DNA of 35,641 nt from JANMES01 sp038229715 (GTDB taxonomy: Bacteria; Planctomycetota; Phycisphaerae; Tepidisphaerales; Tepidisphaeraceae), in the NCBI GenBank assembly GCA_038229715.1, contig JBBROD010000049.1, positions 1 through 35,641 on the forward strand, written 5' to 3'. The position numbers were made by a program, and so were the translations under genes. The notes beneath the pieces were generated by a model. It was not told where the DNA came from. It did no database searches and saw only the letters and a program-made list of their open reading frames with translations. This document shows positions 21,563 through 28,167 of this stretch, in pieces (within the stretch, counting starts at the first letter, position 1; every line of letters begins with the position of its first letter).

Positions 21563-22879
21563 TCAAACTGCGGATTCAGCAGGCACGCGGGGCGGATCTT
21601 CATTGATCTGCCCCGCTTGCGTTTCCGGTCGCACCTCGGCCGTCTTGCCGTCGAGCATGCAACTGACGTTCATGTCGCCCATCACGTTGATGGCCGTCCG
21701 GCAGCGGTCGAGGAACCAATCGACCGGCAGCAGCAGCGGGATGTAGCCGATCGGCAGATTGACGGCGTTGAAAACCAGCGTCATCGTCACCAGCCCCGCC
21801 TCCGGAATTCCCGCCGCCCCGACGGCCGCCACGACCGACAGAGCCACGACGACCAGCTGATGGCCGATAGACAAGTCTTGGCCGATCATTTGTGCGATGA
21901 ACAGGGCGCACATTGCCTCGTAGAGGGCCGTCCCGTCGTTGTTGAAATTTGAACCGACCAGCGCCCCCATGCTGGCCGACTGCTGTCGCAGGCCGACTTT
22001 TTTGTGGAGGCATTCGTACGTCACCGGCATGGCGGCGGTGCTGCTGCCGGTGGAGAAGGCGAGCGTCAGCGCGTCGCGGGTTCCTTTCAGCAGATTCAGC
22101 GGACGCACCCACGTGCCGATACGCACGCGCAGGAGATAATAGGCCGCCTGAAGCAACAGCGCCGCGATCACCGCGAGCACGAACCACGCCAACGCCTTGA
22201 ACGGCGCGAATCCTTCTTTGCCGATGATCGCTCCCACTTTAGCCAGCACAGCCAGCGGGACGAGTTGGATGATCCAGTGCAACAGGATGATGATCACGTC
22301 GAATACGATCTGCGTCACACGATCTACCGTAGCCCGCGCGCCGGCGTTGAGCTTTCGCACGGCCAGCCCAACACCGATGGCGATGAATATCACGCCGATG
22401 GTGTTGGAACTGTCTCCGAACGGCCCGATGAAGCTTTTGGGCACGTTGTCGAGGAATTGGGAAACCGCATCCGTCTTTGGAGGTGCCGGTCCGGGATCGA
22501 GATGCGCGTGTTTCCCAGGCCGAACAATGTTTGCCACGAACAGGCCGATGAAAATCGCGACCAGCGTGTTGAGGACGAGCAGAAACATCAGCCGCCCCGC
22601 CTGGCGGCCTTTGATTTCAGCGGTAATGATCGCCCGCACCACCGCCACCAAAATGAGCGGCGGCGCGATCATGCTCAGCAGTCGCAACAGCAGCCTGGCG
22701 GTTTCGTTCATCGTCGCGATTGAATACGCCACCCACTTCGGCGGGTGATCGTGGTCGGTGTTGGCGCTCATCAGGATCACGCCAATCACAACGCCGATCA
22801 CCAGCCCGATCATGATTCGGATATACAACGGCGTGCGCGTGTAGAAGTTGCCTTTGACTTGCTCAGTATCGCTCAACAC
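21563..22879 (-). CDS. Dicarboxylate/amino acid:cation symporter (DAACS family)
   Basis: This gene encodes 438 residues with about eight membrane helices plus two re-entrant hairpins. Family motifs are the Ser-rich AFSTGSSTAAMPVT, GSNFNNDGTALYEA (usually N-M-D-G-T, here N-N-D-G-T), AAVGAAGIPEAGLV and DRCRTAINVMGD. It should import glutamate, aspartate or C4-dicarboxylates with Na+ or H+. The start is GTG at 22879 or TTG at 22876; GGGAGGTGA upstream is better spaced for the TTG. The Met-to-Asn change is in the cation-site motif and could alter ion coupling. Confidence 0.9.
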   Translation of the reverse strand: MLSDTEQVKGNFYTRTPLYIRIMIGLVIGVVIGVILMSANTDHDHPPKWVAYSIATMNETARLLLRLLSMIAPPLILVAVVRAIITAEIKGRQAGRLMFLLVLNTLVAIFIGLFVANIVRPGKHAHLDPGPAPPKTDAVSQFLDNVPKSFIGPFGDSSNTIGVIFIAIGVGLAVRKLNAGARATVDRVTQIVFDVIIILLHWIIQLVPLAVLAKVGAIIGKEGFAPFKALAWFVLAVIAALLLQAAYYLLRVRIGTWVRPLNLLKGTRDALTLAFSTGSSTAAMPVTYECLHKKVGLRQQSASMGALVGSNFNNDGTALYEAMCALFIAQMIGQDLSIGHQLVVVALSVVAAVGAAGIPEAGLVTMTLVFNAVNLPIGYIPLLLPVDWFLDRCRTAINVMGDMNVSCMLDGKTAEVRPETQAGQINEDPPRVPAESAV

Positions 22880-22996
22880 TCACCTCCCGGTATGTGAATC
22901 TCGGTACGCGTGGATAGTACAAGGCTGGACGTGCGATACGAAGTTAGAAATCGTCCCGGACTTTCTACCAGAAACAGGTCCGCAATAGCGATCGGT

Positions 22997-23024
22997 TTGA
23001 CCAAGCCTTTCGATCCCCTACAAT
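22997..23024 (+). promoter_or_regulatory. Promoter of dapL, nearly leaderless
   Basis: TTGACC (22997-23002), a 16-nt spacer and TACAAT (23019-23024). The ATG at 23035 is only 10 nt beyond the -10 box, so the leader would be a few bases at most; no Shine-Dalgarno site. Confidence 0.7.
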
Positions 23025-23034
23025 CTGCCCCCCT

Positions 23035-24282
23035 ATGAGCGATTCTTACATCCAAAACCTGTTCGCGGAACGCATCGGTGGTAAATCGTACGGGAAAGAC
23101 ACCGAAATCTACAAATTTGAAAAGATCAAACGCGCCAAGCGCGCCGCCCTGCAGGCTAATCCCGGGGCGGAGCTGATCGACATGGGCGTCGGCGAGCCGG
23201 ATGAAATGGCGTTTCCGGAATCGATCGACGCGCTGGCCAAAGCCGCCAAGCTCCCGCAGAACCGTGGGTACGCGGATAACGGCAACGACACCTACAAAAT
23301 CGCGGCGGCCAATTGGATGAAGAAGGTTTGCGGCGTCGATGGCATCGACCCGGCCAAGCACATCTGCCACTCCATCGGCAGCAAGGCCGCGCTATCGATC
23401 CTGCCGAACTGCTTCATCAACCCCGGCGATGTGGCGCTGATGACGACGCCGGGCTATCCGGTGTTCGGTACGCACAGCAAATACCTCGGCGGCGAGGTGT
23501 ATAACCTGCCGTTGCTGGAACAGAATGGGTTTCTGCCCGAACTGGACTCGATCCCAGCCGACAAGCTCAAGCGGGCGAAGTCGCTGGTGATTAACTATCC
23601 AAACAACCCGACGGGCGCGAGCGCCACGCCGTATTTTTTCGCAAAGGTGGTGGCGTTTGCGAAAAAGCACAACCTGATCGTGATCCACGACAGCGCGTAC
23701 GCTGCTCTGGTGTTTGAAGGCAAGCCATTGAGCTTCCTGGCCACGCCGGGGGCGATGGATGTCGGCGTGGAACTGCACTCGATGAGCAAGGGCTTCAACA
23801 TGACCGGCTGGCGTTTGGGCTTCGTGGTCGGCAATGATCTGATCGTCAAAGCATACGCCGACGTGAAGGACAATACTGATAGCGGCCAGTTCCTCGCGAT
23901 TCAGGAGGCGTGTGCGTATTCGCTGGATCATGCGGAGATCACGCAGGTGATTTCCGAGAAGTACAGCCGCCGGATGGACGGGCTGGTTTCAGTCCTTAAC
24001 AAGAACGGCCTGAACGCCAAAAAGCCCAAGGGCAGCTTTTTCCTCTACGTCAAAGCCCCCAAGGCCGCGACCGGCAAGAACGGCGACCGCGTGGCATTCG
24101 AGAAGGCCGAGCATTTCAGTCAGTGGATGATCACCGAAAAGCTGATCAGCACTGTGCCCTGGGATGATGCTGGCGCGTACGTACGATTCAGCGTGACGTT
24201 CATCGCCAAGGACAAAGCGGATGAGACGCGAGTGCTAAGCGAGATCGATAAGCGGTTGGCGGGAAGCAAATTCGAATTTTAA
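23035..24282 (+). CDS. dapL: LL-diaminopimelate aminotransferase
   Basis: This PLP enzyme makes LL-diaminopimelate directly from tetrahydrodipicolinate for lysine and peptidoglycan synthesis. It has 415 residues. Landmarks are FEKIKRAKRAA, DMGVGEPDEMAFP, NYPNNPTGA, VIHDSAYAAL and the PLP lysine in SMSKGFNMTGWRLGF (Lys252). The DapL route is typical of planctomycetes and chlamydiae. The start fits the near-leaderless promoter. A paired inverted repeat follows the stop. Confidence 0.92.
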   Translation: MSDSYIQNLFAERIGGKSYGKDTEIYKFEKIKRAKRAALQANPGAELIDMGVGEPDEMAFPESIDALAKAAKLPQNRGYADNGNDTYKIAAANWMKKVCGVDGIDPAKHICHSIGSKAALSILPNCFINPGDVALMTTPGYPVFGTHSKYLGGEVYNLPLLEQNGFLPELDSIPADKLKRAKSLVINYPNNPTGASATPYFFAKVVAFAKKHNLIVIHDSAYAALVFEGKPLSFLATPGAMDVGVELHSMSKGFNMTGWRLGFVVGNDLIVKAYADVKDNTDSGQFLAIQEACAYSLDHAEITQVISEKYSRRMDGLVSVLNKNGLNAKKPKGSFFLYVKAPKAATGKNGDRVAFEKAEHFSQWMITEKLISTVPWDDAGAYVRFSVTFIAKDKADETRVLSEIDKRLAGSKFEF

Positions 24283-24300
24283 CGTTTTTTGGACCCATTT

Positions 24301-24361
24301 ACTGGCCGCTGAAGCGGCCAGTCCAGTGCGGATTTCTGGACTGGCAGCTTTAGCGGCCAGT
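24301..24361. repeat. Paired inverted repeat (ACTGGCCGCTRAAGC family)
   Basis: Arms 24301-24326 and 24336-24361 are inverted copies matching at 24 of 26 positions. Each arm folds on itself (ACTGGCCGCT-GA-AGCGGCCAGT). It fills the dapL-folK gap, and its right arm reaches into the likely -35 region of folK. Confidence 0.85.
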
Positions 24362-24371
24362 TATTGCGCGG

Positions 24372-24377
24372 TACACT
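24372..24377 (+). promoter_or_regulatory. -10 box of folK, leaderless spacing
   Basis: TACACT lies 6 nt before the ATG at 24384. The -35 region would fall inside the adjacent palindromic repeat (TTAGCG near 24350), so the repeat may have shaped this promoter. Confidence 0.4.
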
Positions 24378-24383
24378 CTCGCC

Positions 24384-24860
24384 ATGCGCAACGGCGACAC
24401 CATAGCGGCGTACATCGGCCTCGGAGCCAATCTCGGCGATCGGGCGGCCAACCTGTTCAACGCACTGGCGATGATGTCAGCGACGGACGGGATTACGATC
24501 AATCGCGTTTCCAAGCTGCTGGAAACTCAGGCCGTCGGCGGGCCTACGGATTCGCCGCCTTACCTCAACGGCGTCGCGGCGATCGAGACGACTCTCGGCT
24601 CGCACGCGCTGATGAAAATCCTCAACGACATTGAAAAAGAACTCGGACGTTCTCGCCGGGTAAAATGGGAGCCGCGCACCGTCGATCTCGACCTGCTGCT
24701 CTACGGCGACCAAGTCATCAGCAGCGACAGCCTGATCGTCCCCCACCCGCTGATGCACGAACGCCGATTCGTCCTTCAGCCGCTGGCGGAAATCGCACCG
24801 TCGCTGGTGCATCCGATGCTGCAGATGAGTATGCAGGGGCTGCTGGAGAATCTGCGATGA
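24384..24860 (+). CDS. folK: 2-amino-4-hydroxy-6-hydroxymethyldihydropteridine pyrophosphokinase
   Basis: This enzyme pyrophosphorylates the pterin in folate synthesis. It has 158 residues. Motifs are YIGLGANLGDRAANL, the acidic site WEPRTVDLDLLLYGD and VPHPLMHERRFVLQPLAEI. The start follows a TACACT box by 6 nt. Its stop overlaps the start of the zinc-ribbon gene (ATGA), which in turn overlaps panC, so folate and pantothenate genes form one coupled unit. Confidence 0.95.
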   Translation: MRNGDTIAAYIGLGANLGDRAANLFNALAMMSATDGITINRVSKLLETQAVGGPTDSPPYLNGVAAIETTLGSHALMKILNDIEKELGRSRRVKWEPRTVDLDLLLYGDQVISSDSLIVPHPLMHERRFVLQPLAEIAPSLVHPMLQMSMQGLLENLR

Positions 24861-25348
24861 GGTGGCGAGTCGTCACCCTCGCCGTTGTTACGTTGATAGT
24901 GTGGGTAGCTGCGGCTGAAGGTTGGTCAGAGTCGTATTCAGGCGAGTTGCGGCTCGCGGCGCACTTTACTTCACCTCTTGACGATTTTGGTGCGCCGATC
25001 AACGACCATTGGTCTACTGCGGCAAGGTGGCAATTCAACACTTGTGGTACATTTGACTGCCTTCCGTTTTCGCAACGCAACAAAAGAAGTCTTCTAGGAC
25101 TTTCGTTCGCTCATGCCGGCGATGGAAGGTCGGTCGGCACGTGGGTTGTCGGAATCCCAATAGTCTATTTGGCTGGGCTGTCACTGCCTCCGCTCATTGG
25201 ATGGCTTGTATATGCCCGTAATCTCTGGCGAGTTCGGCGTATCCGTCAAACGGGGTTGTGCACGCATTGCGGTTACGATCTGCGAGCAACACCCGATCGG
25301 TGCCCGGAGTGCGGATGTTTAGTGCAGGAGGCGATTCCACAATCATGA
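24857..25348 (+). CDS. Membrane protein with C-terminal zinc ribbon (YDLRATPDRCPECG type)
   Basis: This gene encodes 163 residues from the ATG at 24857 in an ATGA overlap with folK. The N-terminal signal or anchor (VVTLAVVTLIVWVAAA) is followed by an extracytoplasmic part, a second membrane segment (about 94-116, TWVVGIPIVYLAGLSLPPLIGW) and an intact ribbon CTHCGYDLRATPDRCPECG facing the cytoplasm. This ribbon is common in Phycisphaerae-type planctomycetes and its role is unknown. Its stop overlaps the panC start (25345-25348). It is related in layout to the gene at 4396-4941. Confidence 0.78.
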   Translation: MRWRVVTLAVVTLIVWVAAAEGWSESYSGELRLAAHFTSPLDDFGAPINDHWSTAARWQFNTCGTFDCLPFSQRNKRSLLGLSFAHAGDGRSVGTWVVGIPIVYLAGLSLPPLIGWLVYARNLWRVRRIRQTGLCTHCGYDLRATPDRCPECGCLVQEAIPQS

Positions 25349-26178
25349 TGGTCTGTTCCACCATTTCCGAATTCCGATCCGAACGCCGTAAACTTGGCCG
25401 GCTTGCTCTCGTGCCGACGATGGGCGCGCTGCATGACGGCCATCTCTCGCTGATGCGTCTGGCGAAGCAGCACGCGCCGCACGTGGCGGTGAGCATTTTT
25501 GTGAATCCGACGCAGTTCGGGCCGAAGGAAGATTTCAATAAATACCCGCGGCCGATCGAGGCGGACTTGGAGATGTGCCGGTCCGTGGGAGTCGACTTGG
25601 TGCTGAATCCCACTGCCGCGGAAATCTACCCGCCGGGCGCGCCGGCGATTTCGATTGATTTGCCAGCGATCACGAAGGTGCTGGAAGGCGCTCATCGGCC
25701 GGGGCATTTTGCGGGGGTTTGTCAGGTCGTCGCCAAGCTTTTTAATATCGTCCAGCCGGACGTGGCGGTATTCGGCCGGAAGGATTTCCAGCAGTTGGCC
25801 GTAATTACAGCGATGGTCGAGGCGCTTGATTTCCCAATCGAGATCGTGCCCGGGCCGACGCTTCGCGAGGCCGGCGGATTGGCGATGAGCAGCCGAAACC
25901 GGTATCTGAACGATAGCGAACGAAAGCGGGCGCTGGCGATCAACCAATCACTGTTCTTTGCTGAGGCGCAGATTAAAGCCGGCCAGCGCGACGCCGAATC
26001 GCTACTCTTGGCCATGCGGCGCATGCTGTTAGAGCAGGAACTGGTCATCGACTACGTTGCCGCGATCGATTCCAAGACCCTTTCGCCGGTGCAGCGGATC
26101 GGCAGCGAGGTGACGTTCGTGATCGCCGCAAGAGTCGGTGCGACCCGGCTGATCGACAATCTGCAGGTTCATGCGTAG
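25345..26178 (+). CDS. panC: Pantothenate synthetase
   Basis: This enzyme joins pantoate and beta-alanine using ATP in the pathway to coenzyme A. It has 277 residues from the ATG at 25345, the start that overlaps the previous stop and gives the normal length; longer in-frame starts lie inside the ribbon gene. Motifs are VPTMGALHDGHLSLMR (HIGH-like ATP site), VSIFVNPTQFGPKEDFNKYP, GRKDFQQLAVI and MSSRNRYLND. Confidence 0.95.
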   Translation: MMVCSTISEFRSERRKLGRLALVPTMGALHDGHLSLMRLAKQHAPHVAVSIFVNPTQFGPKEDFNKYPRPIEADLEMCRSVGVDLVLNPTAAEIYPPGAPAISIDLPAITKVLEGAHRPGHFAGVCQVVAKLFNIVQPDVAVFGRKDFQQLAVITAMVEALDFPIEIVPGPTLREAGGLAMSSRNRYLNDSERKRALAINQSLFFAEAQIKAGQRDAESLLLAMRRMLLEQELVIDYVAAIDSKTLSPVQRIGSEVTFVIAARVGATRLIDNLQVHA

Positions 26179-26213
26179 GGTTAGCCGTAGCTTTTTTCCG
26201 AAAGACGCTTTTC

Positions 26214-27170
26214 ATGCTTCAAGAACTATTTCGCATCCCCTTCCTTAACATCCCGGTGTACGGCTACGGCCTGATGCTCGTCGTCGGGTTTTTACTCGCG
26301 TCGCAGTTAGCAAGGTACTTGGCCGTGCGGAGTGCGATCGACCCGGAAGTCTTCTCGACAGCGGTCCTAATCATGCTGGTGGCCGGCGTGGCGGGAGCGC
26401 GGATTTCGCACATCCTCGAGAACCTACACTTATTCACCAGCGGAACGGTTAAGGAAAACCTCCTGAATATGATCAACATCCGCAGCGGTGGGTTGACCTA
26501 CTACGGCGGATTCCTGCTGGCGACTCCTTGTGCTGTACTCTACGGGCTATCGAAAAAAGTCCCGATTTTGCGCGGCATGGATATTGTCGCCCCTTGTCTG
26601 ATGATCGGCCTCGGCTTCGGACGTATCGGCTGCTTCCTCAACGGCTGCTGTTACGGGGCCGATTGCAATCTGCCTTGGGCGGTGAGCTTTCCCTATTACA
26701 GCAACGCCTACGTGGATGAGTTTCACGATCGGAAGCTGGACAAGCCGGTTCCGCAATCGCTGCTCGTACCAACCCGCGACGGAGTGGGCGAAAAGCTGAT
26801 GGAACCGGAGTGGATGGTGAAAGATCCGCTGGCGAAGTCCGATGCGGATTCGGTCGGGTCCAACTACCTGCACCCGACGCAACTTTACAGCTCGCTCACC
26901 GCATTCATGTTGGCGTTGCTGCTGTTCGCCTGTTACACGATGCCCCATCCACCGGGACGGGTGTTCGCGCTGATGTTGATTCTGGAGGGGGCAACGCGGT
27001 ACCTGCTGGAGCTGATCCGCGTCGAGCCGACGGTTTTCGGGCCGATGAGCCTGAGCATGGTGATCGGCGTTGCTTTGGTGGTATGTGGGATCGGCATGTT
27101 GTTGCTCACGCGCGGACCCGACGACGATCTGGAATTCCGTCCGGAACAAGAAGAGTTCGTCGCTGCCTGA
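26214..27170 (+). CDS. lgt: Prolipoprotein diacylglyceryl transferase
   Basis: This inner-membrane enzyme attaches diacylglycerol to the lipobox cysteine of prolipoproteins. It has 318 residues and about seven membrane helices. Motifs are VYGYGLMLVVGF, RSGGLTYYGG (the His-Gly-Gly type loop), GLGFGRIGCFLNGCCYG (the Lgt signature) and LHPTQLYSS. A periplasmic insert of about 60 residues (SNAYVDEFHDRKLDKPVPQ onward) separates the signature from HPTQ, as in planctomycete members. It sits 35 nt after panC. Confidence 0.95.
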   Translation: MLQELFRIPFLNIPVYGYGLMLVVGFLLASQLARYLAVRSAIDPEVFSTAVLIMLVAGVAGARISHILENLHLFTSGTVKENLLNMINIRSGGLTYYGGFLLATPCAVLYGLSKKVPILRGMDIVAPCLMIGLGFGRIGCFLNGCCYGADCNLPWAVSFPYYSNAYVDEFHDRKLDKPVPQSLLVPTRDGVGEKLMEPEWMVKDPLAKSDADSVGSNYLHPTQLYSSLTAFMLALLLFACYTMPHPPGRVFALMLILEGATRYLLELIRVEPTVFGPMSLSMVIGVALVVCGIGMLLLTRGPDDDLEFRPEQEEFVAA

Positions 27171-28006
27171 TCTACCTGGCTTCTCTGGTCCAACAATTGG
27201 GTGGATTTGCAACACCGTTTTTAGCGTTAAAACGGGCCGACTTTATCGATGATCGGGTGCAAAAAAAGTCAGCCATTTTGCGAAAGCAAATTCGGCGTTA
27301 CTTTGTCAACAGCTTTTCAAATTTCAACCACTCGAAAAATTCACTAAAAAAGCCGAAAAACAGTGCTTTTTTTAACGTCCGAAAATAATTTAAAAAAAAT
27401 CGGATTTTGGGGTTCACATGAAATCTCATTCCGTTATATAGGTTCGCACAAGTTACGTGACGTTTGCGTATCGTGTATTTCCTGAACTTGTTTAGGGAAT
27501 TGGTCGCAGAGGGTTGGCAGTCCGGAGTAGCCCTAAGAAGGAACGCTCCGAACGACAGAGCCACGTGCTTCGAATCGTGTTGGCAGCGCGAATCAAGCAA
27601 GCCGGCCCCAGTGATCCAGGACGGGCAGTCAGGTCCTGAAATCTGCCTCGAGTCGAATCGGTGCGGCCAAAGCTCCACATCGAACACTCATGCGGTGGCC
27701 ATGCGGGATTCCCCGAGAGTGGTGCCGATAAGTGTTAAGGTCTACGGAATTTGAATCCAAACGGATTCAGACCGTGCCCTCCGATAACTCGGCGCGAATG
27801 TTGGTATGGATGTTGAACGGGAGCTTCTCCCGAAAAATAGCCTAAAGACCGGCATCGCCGGGATGTCTAGCCCTTTGCTACACAAGAGCTAGTGCAACCT
27901 ACTTAAAACCCAATGCAGTGAACGATCCACCTCGCGTGGCGCGAAGTGGGGGTTCTGTCACTGTAACTTTTGAAAGGAGAGTCAACGGAGATTTCGGAGC
28001 GATTTG
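27171..28006. other. Long intergenic region before the first propeller gene, with candidate promoter
   Basis: No gene is called in this stretch of about 840 bp. 27240-27410 is strikingly rich in A/T tracts. It ends in a candidate promoter TTCACA (27413-27418), 16 nt, TATATA (27435-27440). Further on are small hairpins: CAGGAC...GTCCTG near 27620, TGAATCC-AAAC-GGATTCA near 27752, CGGGAG-CTT-CTCCCG near 27818 and a TCGCG-TGG-CGCGA stem near 27934. GTGTTAAGGTCT at 27732 and TCCGATAAC at 27780 recur upstream of the second paralogue at nearly the same spacing. Short open frames here match nothing I know. Confidence 0.5.
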
Positions 28007-28167
28007 AAAGCCGCTCTGTAAATCGCGTCGACGAGACCAAAGAAGCGATCCAAGCCGTCAGACGGCTTGCCGGGATGACGAGAAATTTAGTCACCGGACG
28101 ACATGCGTCGAAGATCGCGACTTTTCACGAAAGCTCGCTGCCAGCGAGTTATAGAGAGGATCGCACA
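28007..28167 (+). promoter_or_regulatory. Structured leader RNA, copy 1 (candidate cis-regulatory RNA)
   Basis: A closing stem GCGATC (28045-28050) / GATCGC (28113-28118) encloses three stems: AAGCCGT-CAG-ACGGCTT (28052-28068), TGAC/GTCA (28076-28079 with 28090-28093) and CGAC-ATGC-GTCG (28099-28110). A separate hairpin CTCGCT-GCC-AGCGAG (28134-28148) stands just before the GAGAGGA ribosome site. The second paralogue has the same set of stems with paired base changes (31230-31388). It matches no riboswitch class I recognise. Confidence 0.6.

Noticed and set aside
27464..27754. 96-codon frame in the long intergenic region
   Set aside because: No recognisable protein features, odd composition, and it overlaps several hairpins and the conserved upstream island.
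27970..28167. N-terminal extension of the first propeller protein (start at 27970)
   Set aside because: The frame is open, but GAGAGGA is correctly placed for the ATG at 28168, the surface motif normally lies close to the N-terminus, and base changes versus the second copy preserve RNA stems and are not biased to third codon positions.
28007..28167. c-di-GMP-I (GEMM) riboswitch
   Set aside because: The conserved GEMM core segments and tetraloop/receptor are not present; only the general multi-stem plan is similar.
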